Part shown: piece after piece, positions 31,192-39,589 of the stretch
Numbering within the stretch: position 1 is the stretch's first letter
Layout of the letters: the number at the start of each line of letters is the position of its first letter
NCBI GenBank assembly: GCA_003598015.1
Contig: QZKE01000069.1
Location: forward strand, 1-47,281
DNA from: Actinomycetota bacterium
GTDB taxonomy: Bacteria; Actinomycetota; Geothermincolia; Geothermincolales; RBG-13-55-18
Direction: 5' to 3'
Length of the DNA stretch: 47,281 nt
Program-made: the position numbers and the translations under genes
The notes under the pieces: model-generated
What the model was told of the DNA's origin: nothing
Seen by the model: the letters and a program-made list of their open reading frames with translations, nothing else
Database searches by the model: none

Positions 31192-32036
31192 ACGTTAGAT
31201 GCCCCAAGACGGTGGTGGTTACCGGAGCAGCCTCGGGTATCGGCAGGGCTCTGGCCATAGCCTGGGCGGAGCAGGGCTGCAAGGTAGGCGTGGTGGATCT
31301 CGACCTTGACGGGGCCGAGCGCACCGTAGAGATGGTCGAGCTGGCGGGCGGTTCGGGAGAGATATTCCGCTGCGACGTCAGGAACCACGGGGAAGTCCAG
31401 GATATGGCAGATCATTTCTTCGGCGTATGGGGACAGGTCGACCTGCTGGTGAACAATGCCGGGGTGGGCGCGGCGGGGGAGGTGGCAGACATCCCCTTTG
31501 AGGAGTGGAAGCGCGTCATCGACACCGACCTCTGGGGAGTGATCAATGGCTGCCGCGCCTTCATACCCGGGATGAAGGCGCAGGGCCGGGGGCACATCGT
31601 GAACATCGCCTCCATGGCGGGGGTACTCTCGGGCACCGAGATGGCCCCTTATAACGTTTCCAAGGCGGCCGTCATCTCCCTCTCCGAGACACTAAGCATG
31701 GAGCTGGCCCCCTGCAATATAGGGGTAACCGTCGTCTGCCCCATGGCCGTCAAGACAAACGTCCTGGAGACCGCGACTTATACGGACGGATTCCAGCTGG
31801 AGCTGGCCCACGTGGCAATGGACAACGTGAAGATGCCCATCGAGGCATTCGCCGGCAAGGTGACCAGGGCGGTGGAAAGGAACCGGCTGTATGTAGTGCC
31901 TCATATAACCGGAAAAATACTCTGCCTATTGAAGAGGCTCTCTCCCCCAACCTTCTACAGGGCCGCGGCTCTCCTGAACAGGAAAGGCTTGTTGAAACCC
32001 CTCTTCATGCGCCTGGCCAGAAAAGGCTTCGTCTGA
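31188..32036 (+). CDS. Short-chain dehydrogenase/reductase
   Basis: A 282-residue classical SDR. The cofactor motif TGAASGIG (12-19), NNAGVG, the catalytic Ser in NIASMAG and the Tyr/Lys pair in APYNVSKAA are all in place. An Asp at the end of the second strand (VGVVDLDLDG) suggests NAD(H) rather than NADP(H). The start is ATG 31188, preceded by GGGAGG at 31175-31180; the upstream in-frame GTG at 31164 is less likely. A basic hydrophobic C-terminal tail (LLKRLSPPTFYRAAALL) may touch the membrane. Next to a ketone-carboxylase operon, oxidation of a secondary alcohol to the ketone is a reasonable role, as 1-phenylethanol dehydrogenase does for acetophenone; this is inference. Confidence 0.85.
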   Translation: MNVRCPKTVVVTGAASGIGRALAIAWAEQGCKVGVVDLDLDGAERTVEMVELAGGSGEIFRCDVRNHGEVQDMADHFFGVWGQVDLLVNNAGVGAAGEVADIPFEEWKRVIDTDLWGVINGCRAFIPGMKAQGRGHIVNIASMAGVLSGTEMAPYNVSKAAVISLSETLSMELAPCNIGVTVVCPMAVKTNVLETATYTDGFQLELAHVAMDNVKMPIEAFAGKVTRAVERNRLYVVPHITGKILCLLKRLSPPTFYRAAALLNRKGLLKPLFMRLARKGFV

Positions 32037-32111
32037 AAAGGAAGAGCGCCCTACCAACCAGGGACGCCGGCCTGGCTTTCGCCGGCATGAACGCCTCGAA
32101 GCTTTCGGCGT

Positions 32112-33230
32112 TCAAGACACCCCGGCGGGTGCCTTCTCCGCTTCGATAGCCCTGGCGACGACCTCCTCGACGGGGAGGTCCTGCAGGGATTCCACCCCCA
32201 TGATCCTCTTGCACAGGGCCGGGCCGAGACCTACCTTGCTCAGGTTCAATCCCATCAATGCCGCCCATATAGCCATGCCCGGACCCCATCCGAAACGGCG
32301 CACCAGCACGGTGGAGAGGACGGCGCCGCCCAGGGCTCCCCCGAAGATGGCGGTGTTGACCTCACCCAGTTTCTTCATCGCCTCCGGCATCCTGTCCGGG
32401 AGTTCCCGCGGCTCCTCGATGCCCTTCTCCATGTCCTGTCCCTTCAGGAACCAGTCGATGATCCAGTAGTACATGAGGGGCAGGAAGGCCGCACCGTAGG
32501 TCAGGAGGATCATGGCCGCGTCCGAGAACGCCCAGGGGATGACATTGCTCCAGCGCCAGTCGTCGAAGGAGGCGCGGTTCTTGGAGAAGAAGCGCTGGTA
32601 TCCCTTGTTGTCCCAGCCGTTGACCAGGATGAAGAAGAAGCCGAGGTAGGAAAGGAGGGTGTGCATGGAAGCCTGGTAATATTTCCCTTGAAGCAGCGCC
32701 TTGTAGGTGAGATAGAATCCCAGGAGGCCCTGGGTGACGTTGGTGGTGGAGAAGATGCCCACCAGCCACTGGGGGATGGTCTCGTACCTGCCCACCTGCA
32801 TCGTCTCCCAGCTGGGGTTGGACCAGAGCAGCACGGCCCCCGAGGGGACGAAGAGCAGGGAGAGGAAGAGCAGGTTCTTGAGGAAGTACTCGTTGTTGAA
32901 GGCATCGCTGTTGGCCTCGAACCATGCCTTGACCGCCCGCTGCAGGCCCCTGAGGTCCTTGAGGCTGGCCTTGTCCGGCTTGAAGCCGTTGGCCCGCAGT
33001 TGCTTCACAATACGCTGGAAATCGAGGTCGCCCTGCGCGCCGGACCCCGCCGGGATGACCTCCATCCCCTGCGCGTCCTCGATGACCTCGGGCAGTCCGG
33101 GGCTCTTTCCCCAACCCAGCTTCCACTTTCTCAGCTCGTTCTCGGCCTTCAGCTTCCTCAGCTGGCGGAAGGCCGCCAGGGCGAAGCTCGACCCGATCCC
33201 GTAGGACCAGAACACGTCGACCTGAACCAT
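32112..33230 (-). CDS. Multi-pass membrane protein of unknown function
   Basis: A 372-residue protein that I do not recognise. It begins with a short hydrophobic stretch (VFWSYGIGSSFALAAFRQL), followed by a charged region to about 115 and then several hydrophobic segments: NLLFLSLLFVPSGAVLLW, IFSTTNVTQGLLGFYLTY, LLSYLGFFFILVNGWD, DAAMILLTYGAAFLPLMYYW, and AIFGGALGGAVLSTVLV. A soluble helical tail ends it. The start is ATG 33230 after AGGAGGT; the open frame runs 75 nt further without a ribosome site. The TetR gene lies 96 nt upstream in the same direction, so the two may form one unit. It is convergent with the SDR gene. No transport motif is evident. Confidence 0.7.
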   Translation of the reverse strand: MVQVDVFWSYGIGSSFALAAFRQLRKLKAENELRKWKLGWGKSPGLPEVIEDAQGMEVIPAGSGAQGDLDFQRIVKQLRANGFKPDKASLKDLRGLQRAVKAWFEANSDAFNNEYFLKNLLFLSLLFVPSGAVLLWSNPSWETMQVGRYETIPQWLVGIFSTTNVTQGLLGFYLTYKALLQGKYYQASMHTLLSYLGFFFILVNGWDNKGYQRFFSKNRASFDDWRWSNVIPWAFSDAAMILLTYGAAFLPLMYYWIIDWFLKGQDMEKGIEEPRELPDRMPEAMKKLGEVNTAIFGGALGGAVLSTVLVRRFGWGPGMAIWAALMGLNLSKVGLGPALCKRIMGVESLQDLPVEEVVARAIEAEKAPAGVS

Positions 33231-33326
33231 CCATCCCACCTCCTGTCGCTCGCGCAGGCTCCGGCGAGGTCTGTCCCCGCCCTGCCTCCATCCTATGCAG
33301 CGCATCCCTGCGCCTGACGCCCGCCG

Positions 33327-33935
33327 CTACCCCTTCTTCACCCCCTGGATGATGAGGGTGATGATGGTCTCCTTCCACACGGAAAGATCCTGTTCGGGAT
33401 CGCTCGAGGAGACCACCCGCTTGCACGCCTCGAAGAGGGCTCCACCGATGGCCAGGGCGGTCTCCCTGACATGCAGGTCCGCTCGCATGTAGCCCCGGGC
33501 GATGCCGTTCTCCAGGTAGAGCTCGATATATCTGCCGATGAGGTCGAAAACCTCCTGTATCCTCTCCCTGAGCCCCCTGTCCTCGATGCCGAAGGCCTCG
33601 TAGAAGATCACCCTGGAGATGGAGGGATTGGATTTGAACAAGCCGAACAGCCGGTCCCCGATCATCTCCAGCTGGCGCCGGTAATCCTCCAGGGTTTCCG
33701 CCTCGTGGGGATTGATATCCGTTACCAGCTGCGTGATCATGCTCACGATCTCCTCCACCACTTGGTTGAAGATGTCCAGCTTGTTCTCGAAATAGCGGTA
33801 GAAGGTACCGTGGCCCATGTTCAGCTCTGAGGCGATATCCTCGATCTTGGCGGCATGATAGCCCTTCTCCGAGAAAACCTTGAGCGCCGCCTCGAGTATC
33901 TCGTTGCGACGGCGGGTGGCGAGGGTGGATTCCAT
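33327..33935 (-). CDS. TetR-family regulator
   Basis: A 202-residue repressor with a clear N-terminal helix-turn-helix (RRRNEILEAALKVFSEKGYH, IEDIASELNMGHGTFYRYF, ENKLDIFNQVVEE) and a helical ligand domain of the type often seen in fatty-acid and solvent regulators. Three ATGs compete for the start. ATG 33962 lies inside a 16-bp palindrome, so a later one, ATG 33935 with AAGGGG four bases before, is preferred. The palindrome at the 5' end indicates autoregulation. Its targets probably include the membrane protein directly downstream. Confidence 0.87.
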   Translation of the reverse strand: MESTLATRRRNEILEAALKVFSEKGYHAAKIEDIASELNMGHGTFYRYFENKLDIFNQVVEEIVSMITQLVTDINPHEAETLEDYRRQLEMIGDRLFGLFKSNPSISRVIFYEAFGIEDRGLRERIQEVFDLIGRYIELYLENGIARGYMRADLHVRETALAIGGALFEACKRVVSSSDPEQDLSVWKETIITLIIQGVKKG

Positions 33936-33953
33936 GTTACCCCTTATCATGCT

Positions 33954-33969
33954 GAATGACATGTCATTC
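33954..33969. promoter_or_regulatory. Perfect 16-bp palindrome, probable TetR operator
   Basis: GAATGACATGTCATTC is fully self-complementary. It starts 19 nt before the preferred start of the minus-strand TetR gene and overlaps its most upstream ATG. A TetR dimer bound here would block its own transcription. Confidence 0.7.
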
Positions 33970-34095
33970 CGTCCTTTATTACCAGCATATTATCTCTTGT
34001 CATGCGGATTGTCAACCAATGAGTAACATGAGGGGCCTGCACCGTTCCACGCGGGCAGTGTCTACCCGGAACTGGTTTAACGAGGCTTCTTCATG

Positions 34096-34130
34096 CCAGG
34101 CATAAGTCCGGGGCCGACCCCTATGCCTGG
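34096..34130. repeat. Palindromic hairpin containing the hydrolase stop codon
   Basis: Stem CCAGGCATA (34096-34104) pairs with TATGCCTGG (34122-34130), with an inner GGGG/CCCC stem (34110-34113 and 34118-34121). The TAG of the minus-strand hydrolase (34121-34123) lies inside. It may end transcription in either direction. Its GGGGTC/caggc words recur near 17762 and 37513, suggesting a small dispersed repeat family. Confidence 0.5.
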
Positions 34131-35020
34131 AGGTGGCGCGCCAGGAATTCGGCTTGTATCTCCACCGTCTTCTCGAACCAGTCCCCCACGTAGATGTCGA
34201 AGTGGCCCACGGGCAGGTGGATGAGGGTGACTTCGCGCATGCGCGAGGCCGTCTTCTCCACCGACCTCGCATAGATCAGCGAGTCCTTCTCGCCCATCAT
34301 CACCAGCGCCGGGCAGCACACGCCGCGCGCATGGGAGACGGGGCGGTAGAGCAGCAGCTCCAGCACGGCGCGGGCGGGGCAGGCGTTTATCCAGTCGGTC
34401 TCCTCCGGGACGATGGCCATGTAACCCGGCTCGCACTCCGGCGAGTTCATCAACCCGAAGACATCGGGGCCGCTCACTATGGGAACGCAGTAGGGTTCCC
34501 TCGCCGTTATCATGCGCAGCACATCCTTGACTCCGGCCACCGTGGCCTGGGCCGCGTGCCTGATCCCCGTCCAGTAGGCGGTGGTGATGCCGTCGACGAA
34601 GGGCACCTGGGAGACGATGGCGGATACGCCGGCATCCCGGGCCGCCGTCACGATGACGTGTCCCCCGCTGAAGGAGGAACCCCACAGCCCCATCCTGCCC
34701 GTGTCTATGCCGGGCAGGCCGCGTACGCAGGACAGCGCGGCCTCCCAGTCCCGCAGGTGGCGCGAGTTGCTGACCAGGTTGCGCGGCTCCCCCTCGCTGG
34801 CGCCGAAGTTGCGATAGTCGAAGAGGAAGACGGCCATACCTCTGCGCGCGAACCTCTCCGCGTAAGCGGGCAGCCCGAAATCCCGCTGCGCCCCGAAGCC
34901 GTGGGCCATGACCACGACGGGGGGCTTCTCCACCCCTTCCGGGCGGTAGAGCCATGCGGCGCATCTCGTCCCCCGGCTGTCGAACGCGAGGTCCTCCCTG
35001 GTAAAAAGCAGGTTGCACAT
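34121..35020 (-). CDS. Alpha/beta hydrolase (dienelactone hydrolase-like)
   Basis: A 299-residue soluble hydrolase. The oxyanion strand VVVMAHGFGAQRDFG, the nucleophile elbow GLWGSSFSGGHV (Ser), an acid in MGEKDSLIYA and the His in LPVGHFDIYVGDWF form a full catalytic set. The order fits the serine peptidase / dienelactone hydrolase / acyltransferase-like branch with a cap between strand 6 and the acid. The substrate is not predictable; esters or lactones are usual. Its 3' end merges with a palindrome, and an IS1380 transposase is divergent 150 nt away. It has no evident partner gene and appears monocistronic. Confidence 0.83.
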   Translation of the reverse strand: MCNLLFTREDLAFDSRGTRCAAWLYRPEGVEKPPVVVMAHGFGAQRDFGLPAYAERFARRGMAVFLFDYRNFGASEGEPRNLVSNSRHLRDWEAALSCVRGLPGIDTGRMGLWGSSFSGGHVIVTAARDAGVSAIVSQVPFVDGITTAYWTGIRHAAQATVAGVKDVLRMITAREPYCVPIVSGPDVFGLMNSPECEPGYMAIVPEETDWINACPARAVLELLLYRPVSHARGVCCPALVMMGEKDSLIYARSVEKTASRMREVTLIHLPVGHFDIYVGDWFEKTVEIQAEFLARHLQA

Positions 35021-35173
35021 CGTTCTCTGCGGACATGCTCTCCTCCCCTCCGATATCGCCTCAGCACCGGTTCATAGATATTATCCCGCATTTCTCAAGC
35101 TGCAAGGATTCATAGCTTGTATTGCTGAAACATACATCAGAACAGCATTAGCGGTGATGCAGGAGGGGGAAAC

Positions 35174-36517
35174 ATGGGGAACCTTGCGGGTGAAGCGGAA
35201 AACGGGGGTCTGAGGCTCGATTTCGACGGCCAACTGAGGCTGGAATTCCGGGGAGCCAAGGTCACCACCGACGCGGGACTGCTGGCGGTTAGAGAGCTGG
35301 ACGAGGCGTTGGGGCTGACCGAGATGGCGGGGGCGATGATACAAGAGGGAAGGACGGGGAGGAACATCAGACATGAACTAACTGGCCTGCTGCGTCAGTC
35401 GGTCTATGCGCGTCTGGCCGGCTACGAGGACGCAGGCGACCAGGAATTGCTCCTGCGCGACCCCGCCATGCGGGCGGTGATCGGCAAGAAGACCCTTGAG
35501 AGGAATGCGGCCAGCTACCAGACCGTATCCCGTTTCGAGACGGAGACCCTTGCCACGGATGAGAACCTGGCGGCCCTTTCGGTGATCAACCATGCCTGGG
35601 TGGGAAAGGCTATGTGTGCCACCAAGGCCAAGAAGATTATCCTGGACATGGACTCGTCGGAGTCCCCGGTGCACGGCAGGCAGGAGGGCTCGGCCTCGGG
35701 CGGACACTTCTGCTCCCGCTGTTATCATCCCCTCTTCGTCTTCAATCAATATGGAGATTGTGAGGGGGCTCACCTGCGCCCCGGCAATGTGCATTCGGCG
35801 GACGGGTGGCGGGACCTGCTGGAGCCCATAGTTGATAGGTACAAGGCCCTCGGCAGGAAGCTCTACTTCCGGGCCGATGCCGCCTTCGCCTCGCCGGACC
35901 TCTATGAGTACCTGGAGGAGGAAGGCATCCTCTACGCCGTCAGGATCAAGGCCAACGCAAGGCTGGAAGAACACATCGAACACCTGATGACTAGGCCGGT
36001 GGGCAGGCCCTCCACCAAGCCCAAGGTACACTACCATGGCTTCAGCTACCGGGCCGGCTCCTGGGACAGGTCCCGGCGGGTCATCGCCAAGATAGAGTGG
36101 CATCAAGGCGAGCTCTTCCCCAGGGTGGGCTTCATCGTCACCAACCTGAGCAGGGTGGCGAAGAACGTGGTGCGGTTCTACAACCAGCGGGGCAGATGCG
36201 AAAACCATATCAAGGAGGGCAAGTACGCCCTGGCCTGGACACGCCTCTCCTGTTCTCGCTTCATCTCCAACCAGGTGAGGCTGGCCTTGTTCGTCCTCGC
36301 CTACAACCTGGGCAACTTCCTCCGGCGTTTCGCCCTTCCGAGTGAGGTATCCCACTGGTCGCTCAGAAGCGTGCAGCTAAAGCTGATCAAGATAGGTGCG
36401 AGGATCGTATGCCATGCCCGAAGGACGGTATTCCAGATGGCGGAGGTGGCCGTGCCCGGGGAGCTGTTCGCCGAGGTCCTTGTCCGCATCAGGTCCCTGG
36501 CCGCAGCTCCTACCTGA
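35174..36517 (+). mobile_element. IS1380-family transposase (insertion sequence, ends not found)
   Basis: A 447-residue DDE transposase of the IS1380 family. Recognisable blocks are LDMDSSESPVHGRQEG (the first Asp), YFRADAAFASPDLYEYLEEE (the second Asp) and the YNQRGRCENHIKEGK signature (the Glu), followed by LALFVLAYNLGNFLR, all in the family order and at normal length. AGGAGGGGG precedes the start. The frame is complete, so the protein could be active. I could not find convincing terminal inverted repeats or a target duplication in 35085-35173 or 36518-36780, so the element may be decayed at its ends. GC is similar to the neighbours. Confidence 0.85.
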
Positions 36518-37005
36518 TGCAACGGATAACGAAAGGAACTGCATATGCTACACGCCGCAAGCGCACAAGCACCTTCGCACATCGCTGAAATTGAGGCTCT
36601 CCACGCGAAAAAGGGAAAGAGCATCATGGGGAAGGCAGAAGGCCTGTGCTTTGGCGTTTTAGTCCGCCCGCATTTGGGTAAAATCGAGATATTAGGAGGT
36701 GCGTATGGGAAATACTGATTAAAGGTTAACTTACCTCAATTTGGGTAGAAACTGGAGGCGCATATGGGAAATCTCGGTTGAATGGTGGGGTCGTAGCTTC
36801 GTTTTTCGGTCCCCAGCCTCACATGCACCCCGAGGACCAAAGATGCGGCCCCCAGGCAAGGGTTCGACCACATGGGTTAATGCCGGATTGGAAATATCGC
36901 ATCTATAGCGTCGGGGATGCCGGTGGCTTATAATACAAAGGTTAGGATTGAAGGATCAAGCGCGGGGATCATCGGGATAGCGCATCGGTCAAATGGAGGT
37001 GGAGA
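36518..37005. other. Gene-free stretch with imperfect direct repeats and a -10 box
   Basis: No gene is seen. Two diverged direct copies lie at 36669-36720 and 36735-36780, sharing ATTTGGGTA, then GGAGGyGCrTATGGGAAAT; they may belong to the IS1380 right end or to earlier insertions. Toward the lipoprotein gene, TATAAT at 36929-36934 is a good -10 candidate with no strong -35. The stretch is AT-richer than most of the window. Confidence 0.5.
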
Positions 37006-37512
37006 ATGAAGATACCGACGAGGCGACGTTCTAAGAAGCTCCCTCATCCGCTGCTTTCGATATCGATCTTGATATCCTTATTCCTGCTCGTAACCGTTTT
37101 GTCCGGGTGTTCAAGCACACCGGAAGAAATCAGGAGGAGAAACGCGGAGCGAAATCCTGCTGAAGAGGAAGCTTTTAAAGAAATGTCCGTAGAAGAGTTG
37201 GAAAAAGCCGGTGACAAAGCCATTGAAGAAGCCACGGAAGAAGAAGAGGAGGAGGAGGAGGAGGAATTCGAGGAACTTTACGAAGAGGTTGCCGGCGAGT
37301 ATGTCCATCCGGATGGTACCATTTATCTGCACCCAAATAAGACCTACAGTACAAGAAACGATGCCGGGAAAACGACGAGTGGAACCTATACAATCAGCGG
37401 CACTTCGATAACATTTCATCAAACCGATCCGGAGGATTTTTCTGATACGCAGACGATCGAAAACGGAGTTATAACCAACTCATACGGGGAGTTCGTGAAG
37501 ATAAATAATTAG
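37006..37512 (+). CDS. Small lipoprotein with acidic linker
   Basis: A 168-residue exported lipoprotein of unknown function. The N-terminus has a basic start, a hydrophobic core and a lipobox, VTVLSGC, with the modified Cys at residue 35. A highly acidic region follows, including a run of glutamates near residues 77-90. The C-terminal 75 residues are rich in Thr, Gly and aromatic residues (GEYVHPDGTIYLHPNKTY, GTYTISGTSITFHQ) and look like a small beta domain. The acidic linker probably holds the domain off the membrane. It stands alone in an AT-richer area between the IS and a TetR remnant. GGAGGTGGAG precedes the start. Confidence 0.72.
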   Translation: MKIPTRRRSKKLPHPLLSISILISLFLLVTVLSGCSSTPEEIRRRNAERNPAEEEAFKEMSVEELEKAGDKAIEEATEEEEEEEEEEFEELYEEVAGEYVHPDGTIYLHPNKTYSTRNDAGKTTSGTYTISGTSITFHQTDPEDFSDTQTIENGVITNSYGEFVKINN

Positions 37513-37520
37513 GGGTCAGG

Positions 37521-37545
37521 CACCGGGGTCAGGCCTGGCCCGGTG
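37521..37545. repeat. Hairpin after the lipoprotein gene (possible terminator)
   Basis: CACCGGG (37521-37527) pairs with CCCGGTG (37539-37545) within a run of GGGGTCAGGC words, 8 nt after the stop. No T-run follows. The words resemble those near 17762 and 34096. From here to 37757 I see no gene; a 61-residue frame there has no ribosome site or family. Confidence 0.4.
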
Positions 37546-37757
37546 CCCGGGGTGCGTCGGGCACAGGGGTCTTGGAATGGGCTTGGGAGGAGGGGGGGTC
37601 GTATCATCCATCTTCGATTTCCCATGACATAAATGGGATTGAGCTGATGCACTGCCACTCAGGTTACTGCCCCCCGTACCGACCGCACGCGCGGACGTTC
37701 TGCGCGAACTGCGCCAATAGGGATTATACACAGCCGAAAAGACTGGTAAACCCTTAG

Positions 37758-37973
37758 TTATTTCCCGCGCATGGTGACGAAGTCCGCGAAAACATCGACG
37801 ACGGAGTAGATGTCTTCCTCTCCGGCGAACCAGTCCAGCTTCAGCAGCTCGACATTAGCCACGATGAAATGGAACCCGAGGATGCAGACGACCGCCGACA
37901 GCGTACTCACGCCTTCGTTGATATCTCCCCGCTCCTTGGCCTTCTCGATAATGGCGAAAAAGAGTCTTAGCAT
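37758..37973 (-). pseudogene. TetR-type C-terminal remnant
   Basis: A 71-residue frame on the minus strand resembles the last helices of a TetR ligand domain (FAIIEKAKERGDINEGVST, then a hydrophobic helix and VVDVFADFV). There is no DNA-binding domain and a stop lies directly before its ATG. It is most likely a truncated regulator gene left by deletion near the IS1380 element, and probably not expressed as a working protein. Confidence 0.5.
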
Positions 37974-38362
37974 ATTTCAAAGCTAAGAGCAGGGAAAACA
38001 CTAATATTTCGCTACCATAACACACCATTTTGATCACCATACGAAGTCTTTCACTGTCTTGTTGTTATATAAGAATTGATGCATAGGATGACAGGAGATT
38101 ATTGTGGAAATAGAGAATCCGCTATTATAGGTTCTTCTCCGGAAAGTGTGGGCGGGGATTCCAGGCGCGGGAGCCGGCTCCTGTGCCTCGGAGATGCGCG
38201 AGGGACGGCCTCCAGGGCCGCCCGCCAAGGCGGCCGGCATGGCGACGATACGGCGGCGAGCGGCGGGGGAGCTCAAGATGTCGCGAGCGGCTTGTCGATA
38301 TCCGTCATAGTCGGGGATGCGATGCGCTGGCAGCGCCTATTCGGAGAGGCGGCACGAACGGG
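37974..38362. other. Gene-free stretch before the MFS carrier
   Basis: About 390 nt without a convincing gene. The first 130 nt are AT-rich and could hold the carrier's promoter; the rest is GC-rich with short inverted words such as GGAGCCGGCTCC. A 96-residue frame here (38076-38366) has no ribosome site or recognised family and is not called. Confidence 0.4.
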
Positions 38363-39589
38363 ATGACCGACAGCAACGGCAACATAAAAGGGGGCATGCG
38401 GGCCTTCTACCCCCTCATGGTCGTATGCGGCATAATCCAGATCCTGGCGCCCTCCAGCATCAGCATTATCATGCGCCAGCTGGGCCTCAGGGAGAGCCTG
38501 GGCGGCCTCCTCCAGATGGTCTATTTCTCGGGCCTGCTCTTGGGCACGCTGCTGCTCACCCGTTTCATGCAGCGCCTCTCCGTGAAGCGGATCATGCTTG
38601 CCCAGGCCATGCTGCTCATCGTCTCGCTGCTCCTGGCGGCCGCGGCTCCCTGGTACGTGCTCCTGCTCCTCTTCTTCTTCTTCTCCGGTTTCGCCAACGG
38701 CTCCCTCCTGACCCTGCCGGCCATCTACGTGACGGCGGTATACGGCTCCGAAAGCCCGCGCATACAGAACATCCTCTACGGTTTCCTCTCCCTGGGATTC
38801 GTGGTGGGGCCCGTCATCGCCGGCCTCATCGCCCGTATGGAGTGGTCGTGGAGGTGGTGCCTGGCCATCCCCGCCCTCCTGGCTATCCCCATGGCGCTCC
38901 CCCTGGCCCTGGCCGGCCTGCAGAGAGTCCCCCAGCCGAAGCGGCTGTCCGTCGCGGTCATCCGCGAGGTGCTGGCGTTCAACCGCAGCCTCTTCCTCGG
39001 CCTGGTACTGTCCTTCCTCCTCTATGCGGCCGCCCAGGCCTCGGTGAACACCTGGCTGGTCTCCTTCCTGGAGATCGAGAGGGGGATGATCTCGGGCACG
39101 GCGCATCTCGTCCTCATGGGCACGGCGGCCTGCCTGACCGTGGGGCGATGGGCCTGCGGCTACCTGTCCAGGTTCATCGATCCCTTCGACATCCTCGTCG
39201 CCATCTCGCTGGCCTCCGGGGTGCTGGTCTTCCTCGCGCCGCTGCCCGATTCGCGCGCCGCCAGCATCCTCCTGTACATGCTGCTGGGGCTGGCCTATTC
39301 GGGTATCTATCCCTTCCTGGTAAGCTACGCGGTACGCTTCCCCGACGGGGAATCCTCCGCCGTGATCACGGCGATAATATCCGCCGGCGCCGTGGGAGGG
39401 GTCGTCTTTCCCTATCTCATCGGGCTGCTGAACCAGCACATCAATCCCATCCTGGGCATGAGCTCGGTTTCCGTCTTCATCGTGGGGGTGATCGTCTGCG
39501 TGCATTGGATCAAACCCCATGTTATCGATACGTCCACGACCGTTAGGCAGAGGATGCAGCGGGGTAAGGAGGTGATCCAGCATGCCTGA
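38363..39589 (+). CDS. MFS transporter, 12-helix type
   Basis: About 408 residues with evenly spaced hydrophobic helices. The N-terminal part has FYPLMVVCGIIQILAPSSI, then GLRESLGGLLQMVYFSG as motif A region; the C-terminal half begins near FNRSLFLGLVLSFLLYAAAQ. It looks like the family of sugar or carboxylate carriers (YbfB/OFA-like), but the substrate is unknown. The frame is open from 38183; ATG 38363 is chosen since it opens just before the first helix, with ATG 38396 as a close alternative. The ribosome site is weak for both. Its 3' end overlaps the next gene by 8 nt, so they are co-translated. Confidence 0.8.
   Translation: MTDSNGNIKGGMRAFYPLMVVCGIIQILAPSSISIIMRQLGLRESLGGLLQMVYFSGLLLGTLLLTRFMQRLSVKRIMLAQAMLLIVSLLLAAAAPWYVLLLLFFFFSGFANGSLLTLPAIYVTAVYGSESPRIQNILYGFLSLGFVVGPVIAGLIARMEWSWRWCLAIPALLAIPMALPLALAGLQRVPQPKRLSVAVIREVLAFNRSLFLGLVLSFLLYAAAQASVNTWLVSFLEIERGMISGTAHLVLMGTAACLTVGRWACGYLSRFIDPFDILVAISLASGVLVFLAPLPDSRAASILLYMLLGLAYSGIYPFLVSYAVRFPDGESSAVITAIISAGAVGGVVFPYLIGLLNQHINPILGMSSVSVFIVGVIVCVHWIKPHVIDTSTTVRQRMQRGKEVIQHA

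Noticed and set aside
35085..36780. Terminal inverted repeats for the IS1380 element
   Set aside because: Words such as CCCGCATTT occur at both sides but in direct, not inverted, orientation, so I could not define the ends.
37572..37757. 61-residue plus-strand frame with four Cys
   Set aside because: No ribosome site, no family, and composition like the surrounding noncoding sequence; a zinc-binding small protein could not be supported.
38076..38366. 96-residue plus-strand frame ending in an ATGA overlap with the MFS start
   Set aside because: Low-complexity sequence, no good ribosome site and no recognisable domain; the overlap is likely chance.
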